In this document: in pieces, positions 51,938 to 60,894 of the stretch
How positions within the stretch are numbered: position 1 is the first letter of the stretch
Layout: each line of letters starts with the position of its first letter
Assembly (NCBI GenBank): GCA_038127535.1
Contig: JAYPHU010000016.1
Location: 18,586 to 82,585, forward strand
DNA length: 64,000 nucleotides
From: JAYPHU01 sp038127535
GTDB taxonomy: Bacteria; Pseudomonadota; Alphaproteobacteria; Rhodospirillales; UBA2165
Direction: 5' to 3'
Notes under the pieces: generated by a model
Told to the model about the DNA's origin: nothing
The model's database searches: none
The model's input: the letters and a program-made list of their open reading frames with translations, nothing else
Made by a program: the position numbers and the translations under genes

Positions 51938-53736
51938 CGTCGCCGGTCTTCGTCGTCCTCAACGACGCCGGGGCAACCCTGTCCCGCCGCCTAATGTCGG
52001 GCCTGGCGGGGGCGGAGCTGCATGGTTATGCCCCCAGGGTCAGCGATTGCGATGTCCCGTTTGAGCGGGTGCAGGACCATCTGCGGGCGATTTTTTCAGA
52101 CGGGCGACCTTTGGTCGCCATCATGTCCACCGGCATCGTAATCCGCGCTATCGGGGCCTTGGCGACCGACAAGCGCCGGGAAGCGCCAGTGATCTGCATC
52201 AATGATACCGGCAGCACGGTGGTGCCATTGCTGGGCGGCCATTCCGGCGGCAACCGGCTGGCTGCGCAACTGGCCGAAACCCTGGGCGTTGCGCCAGCGA
52301 TCACCACCGGCGGGGACAGCCGCCTCGGTCTCGCGCTGGACGATCCGCCGGCGGGCTTGCGCTGCAGCAATGTGGACGCGGCCAAGCCGGTAATGGCGGC
52401 CTTGCTGGCGGGCGAGGCGGTCAAGCTGATCAACGAGACGGGGGTCGAGCCGGGCTGGCTTGAGGGTCTCAACGGCACGTTCGATGACAGCGGATCGTTC
52501 CGCGTTGTCATCAGCGAGGCAACCGCCGCCGATCCGGAACAGTTTACGCTGCATCCGCAAACCCATGTCGTGGGCGTCGGTTGTGAGCGCGGCGTGGCGA
52601 CGGTCGAGGTCATCGCTCTGATCTCGGACACCTTGGCCGCCCAAAACATCGCGCCGGAGACCCTGGCCGCGCTCGCCACTATCGACATCAAGGAAGATGA
52701 AACCGCCTTGCGGGAAGCGGCCGCGCATTTCGGCGTGCCCCTCCGGCTGTTCACAGCAGACGAACTGGAAGCGGAAACACCCCGCGTGACCGAGCCCAGC
52801 GATTATGTATTCGAGACCGTGGGCTGCTATAGCGTCTCCGAAGCGGCCGCGCTGGCCAGTGTCGGGGCGAACGGTGATTTAGCCGTGCCGAAGACAAAAA
52901 GTGCGCGGGCCACCTGTGCCATCGCGCGGTCGCCGCAAATCATTGATGCGGACATGGTGGGCCGCGCCGCCGGCCATCTGTCTATCGTCGGCATCGGCCC
53001 CGGACGGGCGGACTGGCGCGCGCCGGAAGCCACCTCCGCCATCGCCTGCGCCACCGATCTGGTGGGCTACCGCCTCTATCTTGATCTGCTGGGCGGACTC
53101 ACCGAGGGCAAAATCCGCCACGATTTCGACCTGGGCGAGGAAACCGACCGGGTCGCTCACGCACTTAATCTGGCGGCTAAAGGTAAACAGGTGGCGCTGG
53201 TCTCAAGCGGCGACGCCGGCATCTACGCCATGGCCAGCCTGGCGTTCGAGCTCATCGACCAAGGTGGAAATGACGCCTGGAAACGCCTCGCCATAGACGT
53301 TGTCCCTGGCATTTCCGCCCTGCAGGCGGCCGCGGCCCGGTCCGGTGCGCCCCTGGGCCATGATTTCTGCGCGATCTCCCTATCCGATCTAATGACCCCG
53401 TGGGAGGTGATCGAAAACCGCCTCGCCAAGGCGGGCGACGGGGACTTCGTCATCGCGCTCTATAATCCGGTGTCCAAACGCCGGCGGGATCAGTTCGGCA
53501 TCGCCAAGGATATCCTGCTGAAGAGCCGGCCGGGCGGAGTTCCGGTGCTGCTGGCCCGCAACCTGGGCCGGGAAGATGAGACTCTGACATTGAACACTTT
53601 GAACGAGGTGCATGCCGACATGATCGATATGCTGACCGTAGTGATCATCGGCAGTTCGGAGACCAGAGTGATTGACCGGCCGGACCGAACGTTCCATCTC
53701 TATACGCCTCGTGGATACGGAGACAAAAAGAAATGA
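51934..53736 (+). CDS. CbiG-CobJ (CbiH) fusion: cobalt-precorrin-5A hydrolase and C17-methyltransferase
   Basis: A 600-residue fusion. Residues 1 to about 345 are CbiG: VAIMSTGIVIRAIGALATDK, VPLLGGHSGGNRLAAQLAET, a linker, then HVVGVGCERGVATVEVIAL. Residues about 348-600 are the C17-methylase: HLSIVGIGPGRADWRAPEAT, LVSSGDAGIYAMASLAFEL, VVPGISALQAAAARSGAPLG, SLSDLMTPWEVIENRL. Together they would contract the ring and open the delta-lactone, steps done without oxygen by CbiH and CbiG. Aerobic CobJ has no CbiG part. It overlaps cobI and cobM by 4 bp each. Confidence 0.95.
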   Translation: MTSPVFVVLNDAGATLSRRLMSGLAGAELHGYAPRVSDCDVPFERVQDHLRAIFSDGRPLVAIMSTGIVIRAIGALATDKRREAPVICINDTGSTVVPLLGGHSGGNRLAAQLAETLGVAPAITTGGDSRLGLALDDPPAGLRCSNVDAAKPVMAALLAGEAVKLINETGVEPGWLEGLNGTFDDSGSFRVVISEATAADPEQFTLHPQTHVVGVGCERGVATVEVIALISDTLAAQNIAPETLAALATIDIKEDETALREAAAHFGVPLRLFTADELEAETPRVTEPSDYVFETVGCYSVSEAAALASVGANGDLAVPKTKSARATCAIARSPQIIDADMVGRAAGHLSIVGIGPGRADWRAPEATSAIACATDLVGYRLYLDLLGGLTEGKIRHDFDLGEETDRVAHALNLAAKGKQVALVSSGDAGIYAMASLAFELIDQGGNDAWKRLAIDVVPGISALQAAAARSGAPLGHDFCAISLSDLMTPWEVIENRLAKAGDGDFVIALYNPVSKRRRDQFGIAKDILLKSRPGGVPVLLARNLGREDETLTLNTLNEVHADMIDMLTVVIIGSSETRVIDRPDRTFHLYTPRGYGDKKK

Positions 53737-54488
53737 CGGTGCATTTCATCGGTGCTGGTCCGGGCGCACCGGACCTGATCACCGTCCGGGGCCTAAACCT
53801 GATCAAGGCCTGCCAGGTGTGCCTCTACGCGGGCTCCCTGGTGCCGGCGGAAGTGGTCGCGGCCGCGCCGGTGGGGGCGGAGGTGATCGACACCGCGCCG
53901 ATGCACCTGGATCAGATCATCGACAAGATGAAGGCGGCGGACGATGCCGGCCACGACGTGGCGCGGGTGCATTCCGGCGATCCGTCCCTCTATGGGGCCA
54001 TCGCCGAACAGATGCGCCGGCTGGATGCGCTGGGCATCGACTATGATATTACCCCCGGCGTGCCCGCCTTTGCCGCGGCAGCCGCTACGCTGGGGAGGGA
54101 ACTAACCCTACCGGAAATTTCCCAGACCGTGATTGTCACACGCACCGACGGCAAAGCGTCACCCATGCCGGAGGGCGAAGACTTGGCGACCCTGGGCGCG
54201 AGCCGGGCGACCCTGGCCATTCACTTATCGGTGCGTAATCTGGCCAAAGTGGTGCGTGAGTTGACGCCGTTCTATGGCGAAGACTGCCCGGTCATCGTCG
54301 TCTACCGGGCGAGCTGGCCTGACGAACAAGTGATCACCGGTACCCTGGCCGATATCCGGTCCAAAGTGCGGGAGGAGAAAATCACCCGTACCGCGCTGAT
54401 CCTGGTGGGCGAGGTGTTCCGCTCCGAAGATTTTTCCGAAAGCCGACTTTATGCGGAAAGCCACCGGCATATCCTGCGGCCGCGCTAG
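53733..54488 (+). CDS. cobM: Precorrin-4 / cobalt-precorrin-4 C11-methyltransferase
   Basis: A 251-residue tetrapyrrole methylase adding the C11 methyl. VHFIGAGPGAPDLITVRGLN starts the fold; VCLYAGSLVPAEVV, APMHLDQIIDKM, VARVHSGDPSLYGAIAEQM and TPGVPAFAAAAATLGRELTL are typical of CobM/CbiF. The ATG overlaps the stop of the cbiG/cobJ fusion. Its TAG stop shares bases with the TAG of the converging cobK (CTAG at 54485-54488). It ends the six-gene block starting with cbiX. Confidence 0.96.
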   Translation: MTVHFIGAGPGAPDLITVRGLNLIKACQVCLYAGSLVPAEVVAAAPVGAEVIDTAPMHLDQIIDKMKAADDAGHDVARVHSGDPSLYGAIAEQMRRLDALGIDYDITPGVPAFAAAAATLGRELTLPEISQTVIVTRTDGKASPMPEGEDLATLGASRATLAIHLSVRNLAKVVRELTPFYGEDCPVIVVYRASWPDEQVITGTLADIRSKVREEKITRTALILVGEVFRSEDFSESRLYAESHRHILRPR

Positions 54489-55222
54489 TTTAACTCCCTT
54501 ATCCAGGTGAGGGCGTCCGATTGCCGGCCAATGACCTCTCCGGCGGGCAATGCCGGACGGTCAACCATAATCACCCGGACGCCCAGTTCCCGCGCCGCGA
54601 TAAGCTTGGCCGACGCCCCGTCGCCGCCGCTGTTCTTCGATACCAAGACGCCAACATCGTGCTTGGCCATCAACTCCCGCTCCCCGTCAACGGTGTAAGG
54701 ACCTCGGTCAACGATCACTTCTGCATTTGTCAGCGACCCGCCGTCCTTTGGCGGATGGATATAGCGGACCAGGAATGGCACCCCGGCAGCTTGCTCAAAG
54801 GTCGCCAGTTCCTTCACGCCGATGGCGAGGAACACCCGTTTCTCCTCCCCGGCCAGCGCCGCCACAGCCGCCGGGATATCGGCCACGGCTTCCCACTGCT
54901 CCCCGATTTGCGACGTCCAGGGCGGGCGGAGGAACTTGAGGCGCGGCAGGTTCACTGCCGCACAAGCTTCCGACGCGTTTCGGGCGATCTGTGCCGCATA
55001 AGGGTGCGTGGCGTCGATGACCGCGTCAAACGTCTCGGCGTTCAGATAGTCTTGCAGCCCCGCCGCCCCGCCGAAGCCCCCTTGCCGCACGCCGCAGTTT
55101 GGCAGGTTGGGGTTTTGGGTGACACCGGCCAGGGAATAGATCACCTGAACACCGGGCAGCCCGGCAGCCCCCTCTGCCAAATCCACCGCGTCCTTGGTGC
55201 CGCCCAGGATCAACAGCTTCAT
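54485..55222 (-). CDS. cobK: Precorrin-6A / cobalt-precorrin-6A reductase
   Basis: An NADPH-dependent reductase of 245 residues. MKLLILGGTKDAVDLAEG is the nucleotide-binding start, YSLAGVTQNPNLPNCGVRQ GGFGG and VIDATHPYAAQIARNASEAC are diagnostic of CobK/CbiJ. LVSKNSGGDGASAKLIAAREL is the C-terminal active-site stretch. Its ATG overlaps the stop of cbiD (ATGA), so translation of the two is probably coupled. Its end overlaps cobM by 4 bp in converging orientation. Confidence 0.96.
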   Translation of the reverse strand: MKLLILGGTKDAVDLAEGAAGLPGVQVIYSLAGVTQNPNLPNCGVRQGGFGGAAGLQDYLNAETFDAVIDATHPYAAQIARNASEACAAVNLPRLKFLRPPWTSQIGEQWEAVADIPAAVAALAGEEKRVFLAIGVKELATFEQAAGVPFLVRYIHPPKDGGSLTNAEVIVDRGPYTVDGERELMAKHDVGVLVSKNSGGDGASAKLIAARELGVRVIMVDRPALPAGEVIGRQSDALTWIRELN

Positions 55223-56322
55223 GACGCATCCCCAAACGGTGCGTGACCCACTTGTTTGCCCTTGCGGTCGTAGATCAGGATTTCTACATCGCCGGCGCCC
55301 CGAAGTTGATCCAGCGACACGTCCCGCGCTTTCGCCGCGACAGCATTGCCGAGGCTGATCCCCGCCGCCTGCGTCAGCTCCAGAATTTGCCCGGCGCTAT
55401 CCGCCGTATTGATCTGCGACTGAAGTTCGGGCGACGCGCGCGCCGCCAATCCGGCCAAAAACGCCGGGTCCACTTGCGAGCGCTTCGAATGGAGGTCCAT
55501 GTGCCCGGCCGCCAACTTGGACAGCTTACCGAATCCGCCTGCGATGGTCAGACGCGCCACCGGATGATCCCGCACATGCTTGAGGAGCCCGCCAACGAAG
55601 TCGCCCATATCCACCACCGCCTCCGACGAGAAGCCATATTTCTCGGAGACCGCCGCTTCCGATACCGAGCCAGTCGCCGCCGCCAAATGCACTAACCCCG
55701 CCGCCCGCGCCACATCCACGGCCTGGTGGATTGACGCGATCCAGGCGGAACAGGAATACGGCACGACGATGCCGGTGGTGCCCAGGATCGAGAGCCCGCC
55801 AACGATGCCGAGACGCGGGTTCCAGGTTTTCTGCGCCAGAGCCTCCCCGTTATCGACGGAGATGGTGACAACCAAATCAGGCGCGCCCTCTCCGTTCAGA
55901 TCGGCGAGATTGTCCGCAATGATCTTGCGGGGTCCGGGATTGATCGCCGGCTCCCCCACCGTCAGCGGCAGGCCGGGCTTGGTCACCGTGCCGACGCCGT
56001 CCCCTGCCGCGAAAGTCAGCCCGCTGCCTGCCGGACCGGGCTCCACCCGGGTGCGGATAATCGCGCCGTGGGTGACATCCGGATCGTCGCCGGCGTCTTT
56101 CTCGATCGCCGCTTCCGCCGCGTCCTCCAGCAATCGGAACTCGGCCAGATCAAATGTGGGCGTCTCTCCCGCGGGGAGGCGAATGGAGATAGTCTTATCG
56201 AACGCGCCGGACAACAGCGCGCCATAGGCCGCCTTGGCCGCCGCCGCCGCGCAAGCGCCTGTGGTCCAGCCCCGGCGGAGTTCCCTGATATCGTCGTCGG
56301 GCGGTATGTCGTCTTGGTCCAA
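55219..56322 (-). CDS. cbiD: Cobalt-precorrin-5B (C1)-methyltransferase CbiD
   Basis: A 367-residue enzyme that methylates C1 in the early-insertion route; the aerobic route uses unrelated CobF, not seen here. ELRRGWTTGACAAAAAKAAY is the family start, followed by TKPGLPLTVGEPAINPGPRK, GVV-type segment LGTTGIVVPYSCSAWIASI, and AGGFGKLSKLAAGHMDLHSK near the end. The start is a TTG at 56322 with AGAGG about 9 bp upstream. The open frame extends much further but would overlap the opposite-strand cobA. Only 54 bp separate it from the divergent cobA. Confidence 0.95.
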   Translation of the reverse strand: MDQDDIPPDDDIRELRRGWTTGACAAAAAKAAYGALLSGAFDKTISIRLPAGETPTFDLAEFRLLEDAAEAAIEKDAGDDPDVTHGAIIRTRVEPGPAGSGLTFAAGDGVGTVTKPGLPLTVGEPAINPGPRKIIADNLADLNGEGAPDLVVTISVDNGEALAQKTWNPRLGIVGGLSILGTTGIVVPYSCSAWIASIHQAVDVARAAGLVHLAAATGSVSEAAVSEKYGFSSEAVVDMGDFVGGLLKHVRDHPVARLTIAGGFGKLSKLAAGHMDLHSKRSQVDPAFLAGLAARASPELQSQINTADSAGQILELTQAAGISLGNAVAAKARDVSLDQLRGAGDVEILIYDRKGKQVGHAPFGDAS

Positions 56323-56376
56323 CTTTGCAGCCTCTTGGCTTTTGGGGGTGCCTCCATTCTGATAGATTTCGCGGCC

Positions 56377-57156
56377 ATGGAAAACCTTGAGATCACATTT
56401 CCCGATTTCGAGCCCGGTACGGTGTGGCTGGTCGGCGCGGGCCCCGGCGATCCGGGTCTGTTGTCGCTGGCGGCTTATCACGGCATGCAGCAGGCGGATG
56501 TGATCGTCTATGACGCGCTGGTCGGCGAGGATATCCTCAAACTGGCCCCGGCCAATGTCGAGCTGGAATATGCCGGCAAGCGGGGCGGCCGATCGTCGCC
56601 GAAGCAACAGGATATCTCCGAACGCCTCGTCGTGCTGGCGCAAGAGGGGAAAAAAGTGCTGCGGCTTAAAGGGGGCGACCCGTTTGTCTTTGGCAGAGGG
56701 GCGGAGGAATGCTTTCGGCTTGGCGAGGCGGGCATAGCATTTCGCGTTGTCCCCGGCATTACTGCGGGCGTCGGCGGGCTGGCCTATGCTGGCATCCCCA
56801 TGACCACGCGGGGCGCCAACACAGCGGTCACCTTCATAACCGGCCACAATGCCTCGGGCGGCGTACCCGACGATATTGACTGGCCAGCGCTGGCCAACGC
56901 GTCGCCCGCGCTGATTTTTTATATGGGTGCGACCCACTTGGATGACATCGCCAATCAATTGATGGACGCCGGCCGCACTGGCGATGAGCCGGTGGCGATC
57001 ATCAGCCGGGGAACACTGGCCGACCAGCAGGTCGTCGTTTCCACACTGGCGGACTGTGCCACTGCGCTGAGAGAAGCCGACCTGCCGACGCCGATCCTTA
57101 TTGTCGTCGGCCCCATCGTGGCGTTGCGGGATCGCCTCGACTGGTTCAGCACATGA
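56377..57156 (+). CDS. cobA: Uroporphyrinogen-III C-methyltransferase (SUMT)
   Basis: Makes precorrin-2 from uroporphyrinogen III with two SAM. It has 259 residues, without the dehydrogenase/ferrochelatase part found in CysG. VWLVGAGPGDPGLLSLAAYH, YAGKRGGRSSPKQQDIS, VLRLKGGDPFVFGRGAEE and RVVPGITAGVGGLAYAGIP are diagnostic. The ATG at 56377 lacks a strong ribosome site. A precorrin-2 dehydrogenase, needed to supply sirohydrochlorin to CbiX, is not in the window. The stop overlaps the start of cobB. Confidence 0.96.
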   Translation: MENLEITFPDFEPGTVWLVGAGPGDPGLLSLAAYHGMQQADVIVYDALVGEDILKLAPANVELEYAGKRGGRSSPKQQDISERLVVLAQEGKKVLRLKGGDPFVFGRGAEECFRLGEAGIAFRVVPGITAGVGGLAYAGIPMTTRGANTAVTFITGHNASGGVPDDIDWPALANASPALIFYMGATHLDDIANQLMDAGRTGDEPVAIISRGTLADQQVVVSTLADCATALREADLPTPILIVVGPIVALRDRLDWFST

Positions 57157-58475
57157 CGGTGAGTATGCCTAAAGGCCTGATCACCGCAGCGCCGGCCTCA
57201 AACAGCGGCAAGACGGTCATTACACTAGGCCTCATCCGGGCGCTCACGAACGCGGGGGGCGCGGTCGGCTCCCTTAAAATCGGGCCCGACTATATCGACA
57301 CGGATTTTCACCGGCTGGCGAGCGGGCGGGATTGTTTGAACCTAGATATGTGGGCCATGCGGGAGGAGACGGTCAACGCTCAAGTCGCTGCAGCCTCGTC
57401 AGACGCGGACTTAGTGATCGCCGAAGGGGTGATGGGTCTTTTCGATGGTGCGCTGGACGGCGCGGGCAGCACGGCTGACGCCGCCGCCAAAATGGGCTGG
57501 CCGGTGATCCTCGTCGCCGACGTTAAGGGCCAGAGCGCCTCCGCCGCCGCGTTGGTTGAAGGATTTGCCCGGCACCAGAAAGGTGTGCAAATCGCCGGCG
57601 TGATCTTCAACCGGGTCGGCAGTCCTCGCCACGAAGGCATCCTCGCTCGCGCCATGGACGGGAGCGACGTGCCGGTCCTGGGATACGTGCCAAATGATTC
57701 CCGCCTGGACCTCCCCAGCCGGCACTTAGGATTAGTTCAGGCGCGGGAACACGGGGACCTGGAGACCTGGCTGGACGCAGCGGCAAATATCATTGGCGGC
57801 GCGGTCGACCTGGACCGGATTACTGACCTCGCTACGACGACCGAGATTGCGGCTACCGCCGACTCCCCGGCAATCCCGACCCTTGGTCAAAAAATGGCCG
57901 TCGCAAGGGATGACGCCTTTGCCTTTGTCTACCCGCATATCCTGGACAGCTGGCGACGCGCCGGTTCGGAAATTTCCTTTTTCTCACCCCTGGCCGACGA
58001 AGCCCCCGCAGCGGCATGCGATGCGGTCTACTTACCGGGCGGCTATCCGGAGCTCCATGCCGCCAAACTTGCCGGAAACAGGACTTTTATCGGCGGACTG
58101 AGAGACGCCGCCTCAAACAACAAGATCATCTTCGGGGAATGCGGCGGCTACATGGTCTTGGGCGAAAGCCTGACCGACGCCGACGGCAACGCCCATGCGA
58201 TGGCAGGGCTCTTGCCGCTGAGTTCCGATTTCTCCAAGCGAAAGCTCCACCTGGGCTATCGACTGATTAATGTTCTCTATGATGGAGTCCTCGCGACCGC
58301 AGGCACAAAACTACGCGGGCATGAATTCCATTACGCCGGCTACACAGAAACGCCAAACAGCGATGCCACCCCCCTCTTCACGGTGTGGGATGCGCTGGGC
58401 GAAAATTCGCATCCGGCCGGGCTCCAGGCGGGCAGCGTCGCCGGCTCCTTCATTCACCTGATTGATCGGGTTTAG
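57153..58475 (+). CDS. cobB: Cobyrinate a,c-diamide synthase (CobB/CbiA)
   Basis: Amidates the a and c side chains of (hydrogeno)cobyrinate with glutamine and ATP. It has 440 residues. The ATP site is APASNSGKTVITLGLIRAL, with VGSLKIGPDYIDTDFHRL, and VIAEGVMGLFDGALDGAGS follows. The glutaminase-like end has the Cys in IFGECGGYMVLGESL and LRGHEFHYAGY. It overlaps cobA by 4 bp at the start and shares stop-codon bases with the converging cobC. Whether its substrate already holds cobalt depends on which chelatase acts. Confidence 0.97.
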   Translation: MTVSMPKGLITAAPASNSGKTVITLGLIRALTNAGGAVGSLKIGPDYIDTDFHRLASGRDCLNLDMWAMREETVNAQVAAASSDADLVIAEGVMGLFDGALDGAGSTADAAAKMGWPVILVADVKGQSASAAALVEGFARHQKGVQIAGVIFNRVGSPRHEGILARAMDGSDVPVLGYVPNDSRLDLPSRHLGLVQAREHGDLETWLDAAANIIGGAVDLDRITDLATTTEIAATADSPAIPTLGQKMAVARDDAFAFVYPHILDSWRRAGSEISFFSPLADEAPAAACDAVYLPGGYPELHAAKLAGNRTFIGGLRDAASNNKIIFGECGGYMVLGESLTDADGNAHAMAGLLPLSSDFSKRKLHLGYRLINVLYDGVLATAGTKLRGHEFHYAGYTETPNSDATPLFTVWDALGENSHPAGLQAGSVAGSFIHLIDRV

Positions 58476-59476
58476 TCGGAAAAATTGGCGAGCGCGGACT
58501 TGAGCCGGACGAGATTGTCATCGTCTCCCGGCAGGCCGATGCGCAGGAGCTGCGGCGTGTCGGCAAAGGGCCGGACCAAAATGCCGCGTTCGCCCAAGTA
58601 GGTGACCAACGACTCTGCCTCTTCGTGCTGGACCAATCTGAACAAATCCGTGCCGCCGAGGATGTCGAACCCCGATTGCCGTAATTCGGCATCCAATGAG
58701 GACCGCGCCGACGCCAAGCGCGCCAGGGTCTCCGCAATCCACTCCTTGTCACTGAGCGCCCGTGTGCCGATTTCCAGCGCCGCTCCGCCGACGGCCCACG
58801 GGCCCACGGCGTCCACCAGCCGGTCTATCAAACCATGGCTGCCGATGACGAAACCCAGCCGCACGCCGGCCAAGCCGAAAAACTTGCCGAAGGACCGCGT
58901 AATGACGACGCCTTCGCGTCCGGCTTGTGGGACGGCGCTGATCTCGAGCTCGGTATCGGCGAAGGCCTCGTCCACAACAACCCACCGGCTATCATCCGTA
59001 CATCCTTCCGCAACGGCGAAAACGTCGTCCGGAGAGATCGTCCTTCCATCCGGGTTGTTGGGATTGCAAATGACGGCCACGTCCGCCTCGCGCAGGTTCT
59101 CGGGGTCACCGGTTTCCTCGACCGAATGCCCGGCGGCGCGCCAGGTTCGCGCATGTTCGCTATAGGTCGGCGAGAGGACGGCCACTTTGCCCGGTTCCCG
59201 CAATCTCGGCAGCCATTGCAACACGGCTTGACTGCCGGACACCGCAAGAATGTGCGCCTTATCGGGCACGCGGTAATAGCTGCGCGCCGCCAATAACAGT
59301 TGATCTACCTCCCGCTCGGTGGGCAGCCGATGCAGCAGCTCGGCTTCAACATCCACATTCGGATAGGCAAACGGATTGATGCCGGTGGAAAGATCGAGCC
59401 AGCCGCCGGCAGGCTTGCCGAAGAGCGCCTCGGCCGCCGCTAGATTGCCGCCGTGATAGGTGAGATTGGTTGTCAT
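58472..59476 (-). CDS. cobC: L-threonine-O-3-phosphate decarboxylase-like PLP enzyme
   Basis: A 334-residue fold-type I PLP enzyme (Pseudomonas CobC, Salmonella CobD) that makes aminopropanol phosphate for the nucleotide loop. YHGGNLAAAEALFG and GWLDLSTGINPFAYPNV form the N-terminus, AVICNPNNPDGRTISPDDVF binds PLP, and the Lys is in VITRSFGKFFGLAGVRLGFV. It ends opposite cobB with a 4-bp shared stop region. It is separated by 40 bp from the glycerate kinase gene on the same strand, so cotranscription is possible. Confidence 0.94.
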   Translation of the reverse strand: MTTNLTYHGGNLAAAEALFGKPAGGWLDLSTGINPFAYPNVDVEAELLHRLPTEREVDQLLLAARSYYRVPDKAHILAVSGSQAVLQWLPRLREPGKVAVLSPTYSEHARTWRAAGHSVEETGDPENLREADVAVICNPNNPDGRTISPDDVFAVAEGCTDDSRWVVVDEAFADTELEISAVPQAGREGVVITRSFGKFFGLAGVRLGFVIGSHGLIDRLVDAVGPWAVGGAALEIGTRALSDKEWIAETLARLASARSSLDAELRQSGFDILGGTDLFRLVQHEEAESLVTYLGERGILVRPFADTPQLLRIGLPGDDDNLVRLKSALANFSD

Positions 59477-59516
59477 GAGCCGCCAGTCTAGGGAGTGGAA
59501 TTCGCCGCCGCTAGCC

Positions 59517-60764
59517 CTATCGGGGCAGCACCAGGATCGCCCGGAAGTCGTTGACGTTGGTATAGGTAGGCCCGGTAATGATCAAATTATCCAGTGCCTG
59601 ATAGAAAGAATAGGCGTCGTTATTGGCGAGGAACGCTTTCGGGTCCAACCCGGCCGCCTGTGCCCGCGCCAGACTATCCGGCCCGATATAAGCGCCGGCA
59701 TTATCCTCGCTGCCATCGATACCGTCCGTGTCGCAGGCGATGGCGTGGATATGAGGCGCGCCGTTCAACTCCAACATCAGCCCCATCAGAAACTCCGTAT
59801 TGCGGCCGCCCTTGCCGACGCCGCTGACGGTCACCGTGGTTTCACCCCCAGACAGGATGACACAGGGACCGTCCTGCGCCAGGGCCCGGCGGGCGTGATC
59901 CTGCCCGACCTCCCGCGCTTCCCCTTCCACATCATCGCCCAATACGATCGGCGTGATGCCGGCGGCTTTTGCGGCTTCGGCCGCGGCGTCCAACGACTGC
60001 CGGGCAGCGGCGATCACCTTGACCTCGTTGCCGTCAAATGCCGGATCGTCGGATCCCAGCGATTCATCCACCGCCGCGTCGAAATGCTGTTTCACTGAGG
60101 CTGGCAGATCGAGATTATACTTGGCGACAATTTTTGCCACGTCGGCGAAGGTCGATTTGTCGGGCACCGTGGGTCCGGACGCCACCACTGACGGATCGTC
60201 CCCCGGCACGTCGGAAATAATCAGCGAGACCAGTTTGGCCGGGGCGCAGGCGCGGGCAAGCCGGCCGCCTTTGATCGCCGACATGTGTTTGCGAATGGTG
60301 TTGATCTCGGAGATTGTCGCGCCGCAGCGCAGCAGCATGGCGTTCACCGCCTGCTTGTCGGTAAAATCGATGCCGTCCGCCGGCAAGGTCAACAGCGCGG
60401 AGCCGCCGCCGGAGATCAGGCAAATCACCAGATCATCTTCAGTCAGCCCTTCCAGCCGGCGCAGCATTTCCCGCGCCGCGTCCAGCCCGGCCTGATCCGG
60501 AACCGGGTGCGACGCTTCGACAATTTCGATCCGGTCACACGGCTGACCAAAGCCGTACCGGGTGATCATTATACCTTCGAGCGGGCCGTCCCAATGTTTC
60601 TCCACCGCCGCCGCCATGGCCGCCGACGCCTTGCCTGCGCCGATGACAATCGTGCGGCCCTTGGGCTTGGACTGCAGGTTCGCCGGTACGCATTTATCCG
60701 GCAGCGCAACCGCCACGGCCCGGTCAAACAAATGCAGCAAAAACTCTTTAGGGTGTTCATCCAT
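59517..60764 (-). CDS. Glycerate 2-kinase (GckA/TtuD, MOFRL family)
   Basis: A 415-residue class II glycerate kinase that makes 2-phosphoglycerate in serine-cycle, glyoxylate or tartrate metabolism. VIGAGKASAAMAAAVEKHW, ISGGGSALLTLPADGI and TISEINTIRKHMSAIKGGRL form the N-terminal part. The MOFRL domain near the end has VILSGGETTVTVSGVGKGG and IACDTDGIDGSEDNAGAYI. It follows cobC on the minus strand but has no evident role in B12. It is divergent from the indolepyruvate oxidoreductase genes across about 130 bp. Confidence 0.93.
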   Translation of the reverse strand: MDEHPKEFLLHLFDRAVAVALPDKCVPANLQSKPKGRTIVIGAGKASAAMAAAVEKHWDGPLEGIMITRYGFGQPCDRIEIVEASHPVPDQAGLDAAREMLRRLEGLTEDDLVICLISGGGSALLTLPADGIDFTDKQAVNAMLLRCGATISEINTIRKHMSAIKGGRLARACAPAKLVSLIISDVPGDDPSVVASGPTVPDKSTFADVAKIVAKYNLDLPASVKQHFDAAVDESLGSDDPAFDGNEVKVIAAARQSLDAAAEAAKAAGITPIVLGDDVEGEAREVGQDHARRALAQDGPCVILSGGETTVTVSGVGKGGRNTEFLMGLMLELNGAPHIHAIACDTDGIDGSEDNAGAYIGPDSLARAQAAGLDPKAFLANNDAYSFYQALDNLIITGPTYTNVNDFRAILVLPR

Positions 60765-60894
60765 AGGGGCGTTTTACCCTGTCGAAGCCGCGCTGACGAG
60801 CCGCCTGATCGACTAGGCAAAATGCGTGATCGCGTATGATTATTCAGCTAGGATAGGTGCGCGCAAATGAACAAGGAACTTGGGGCCCGAAACC

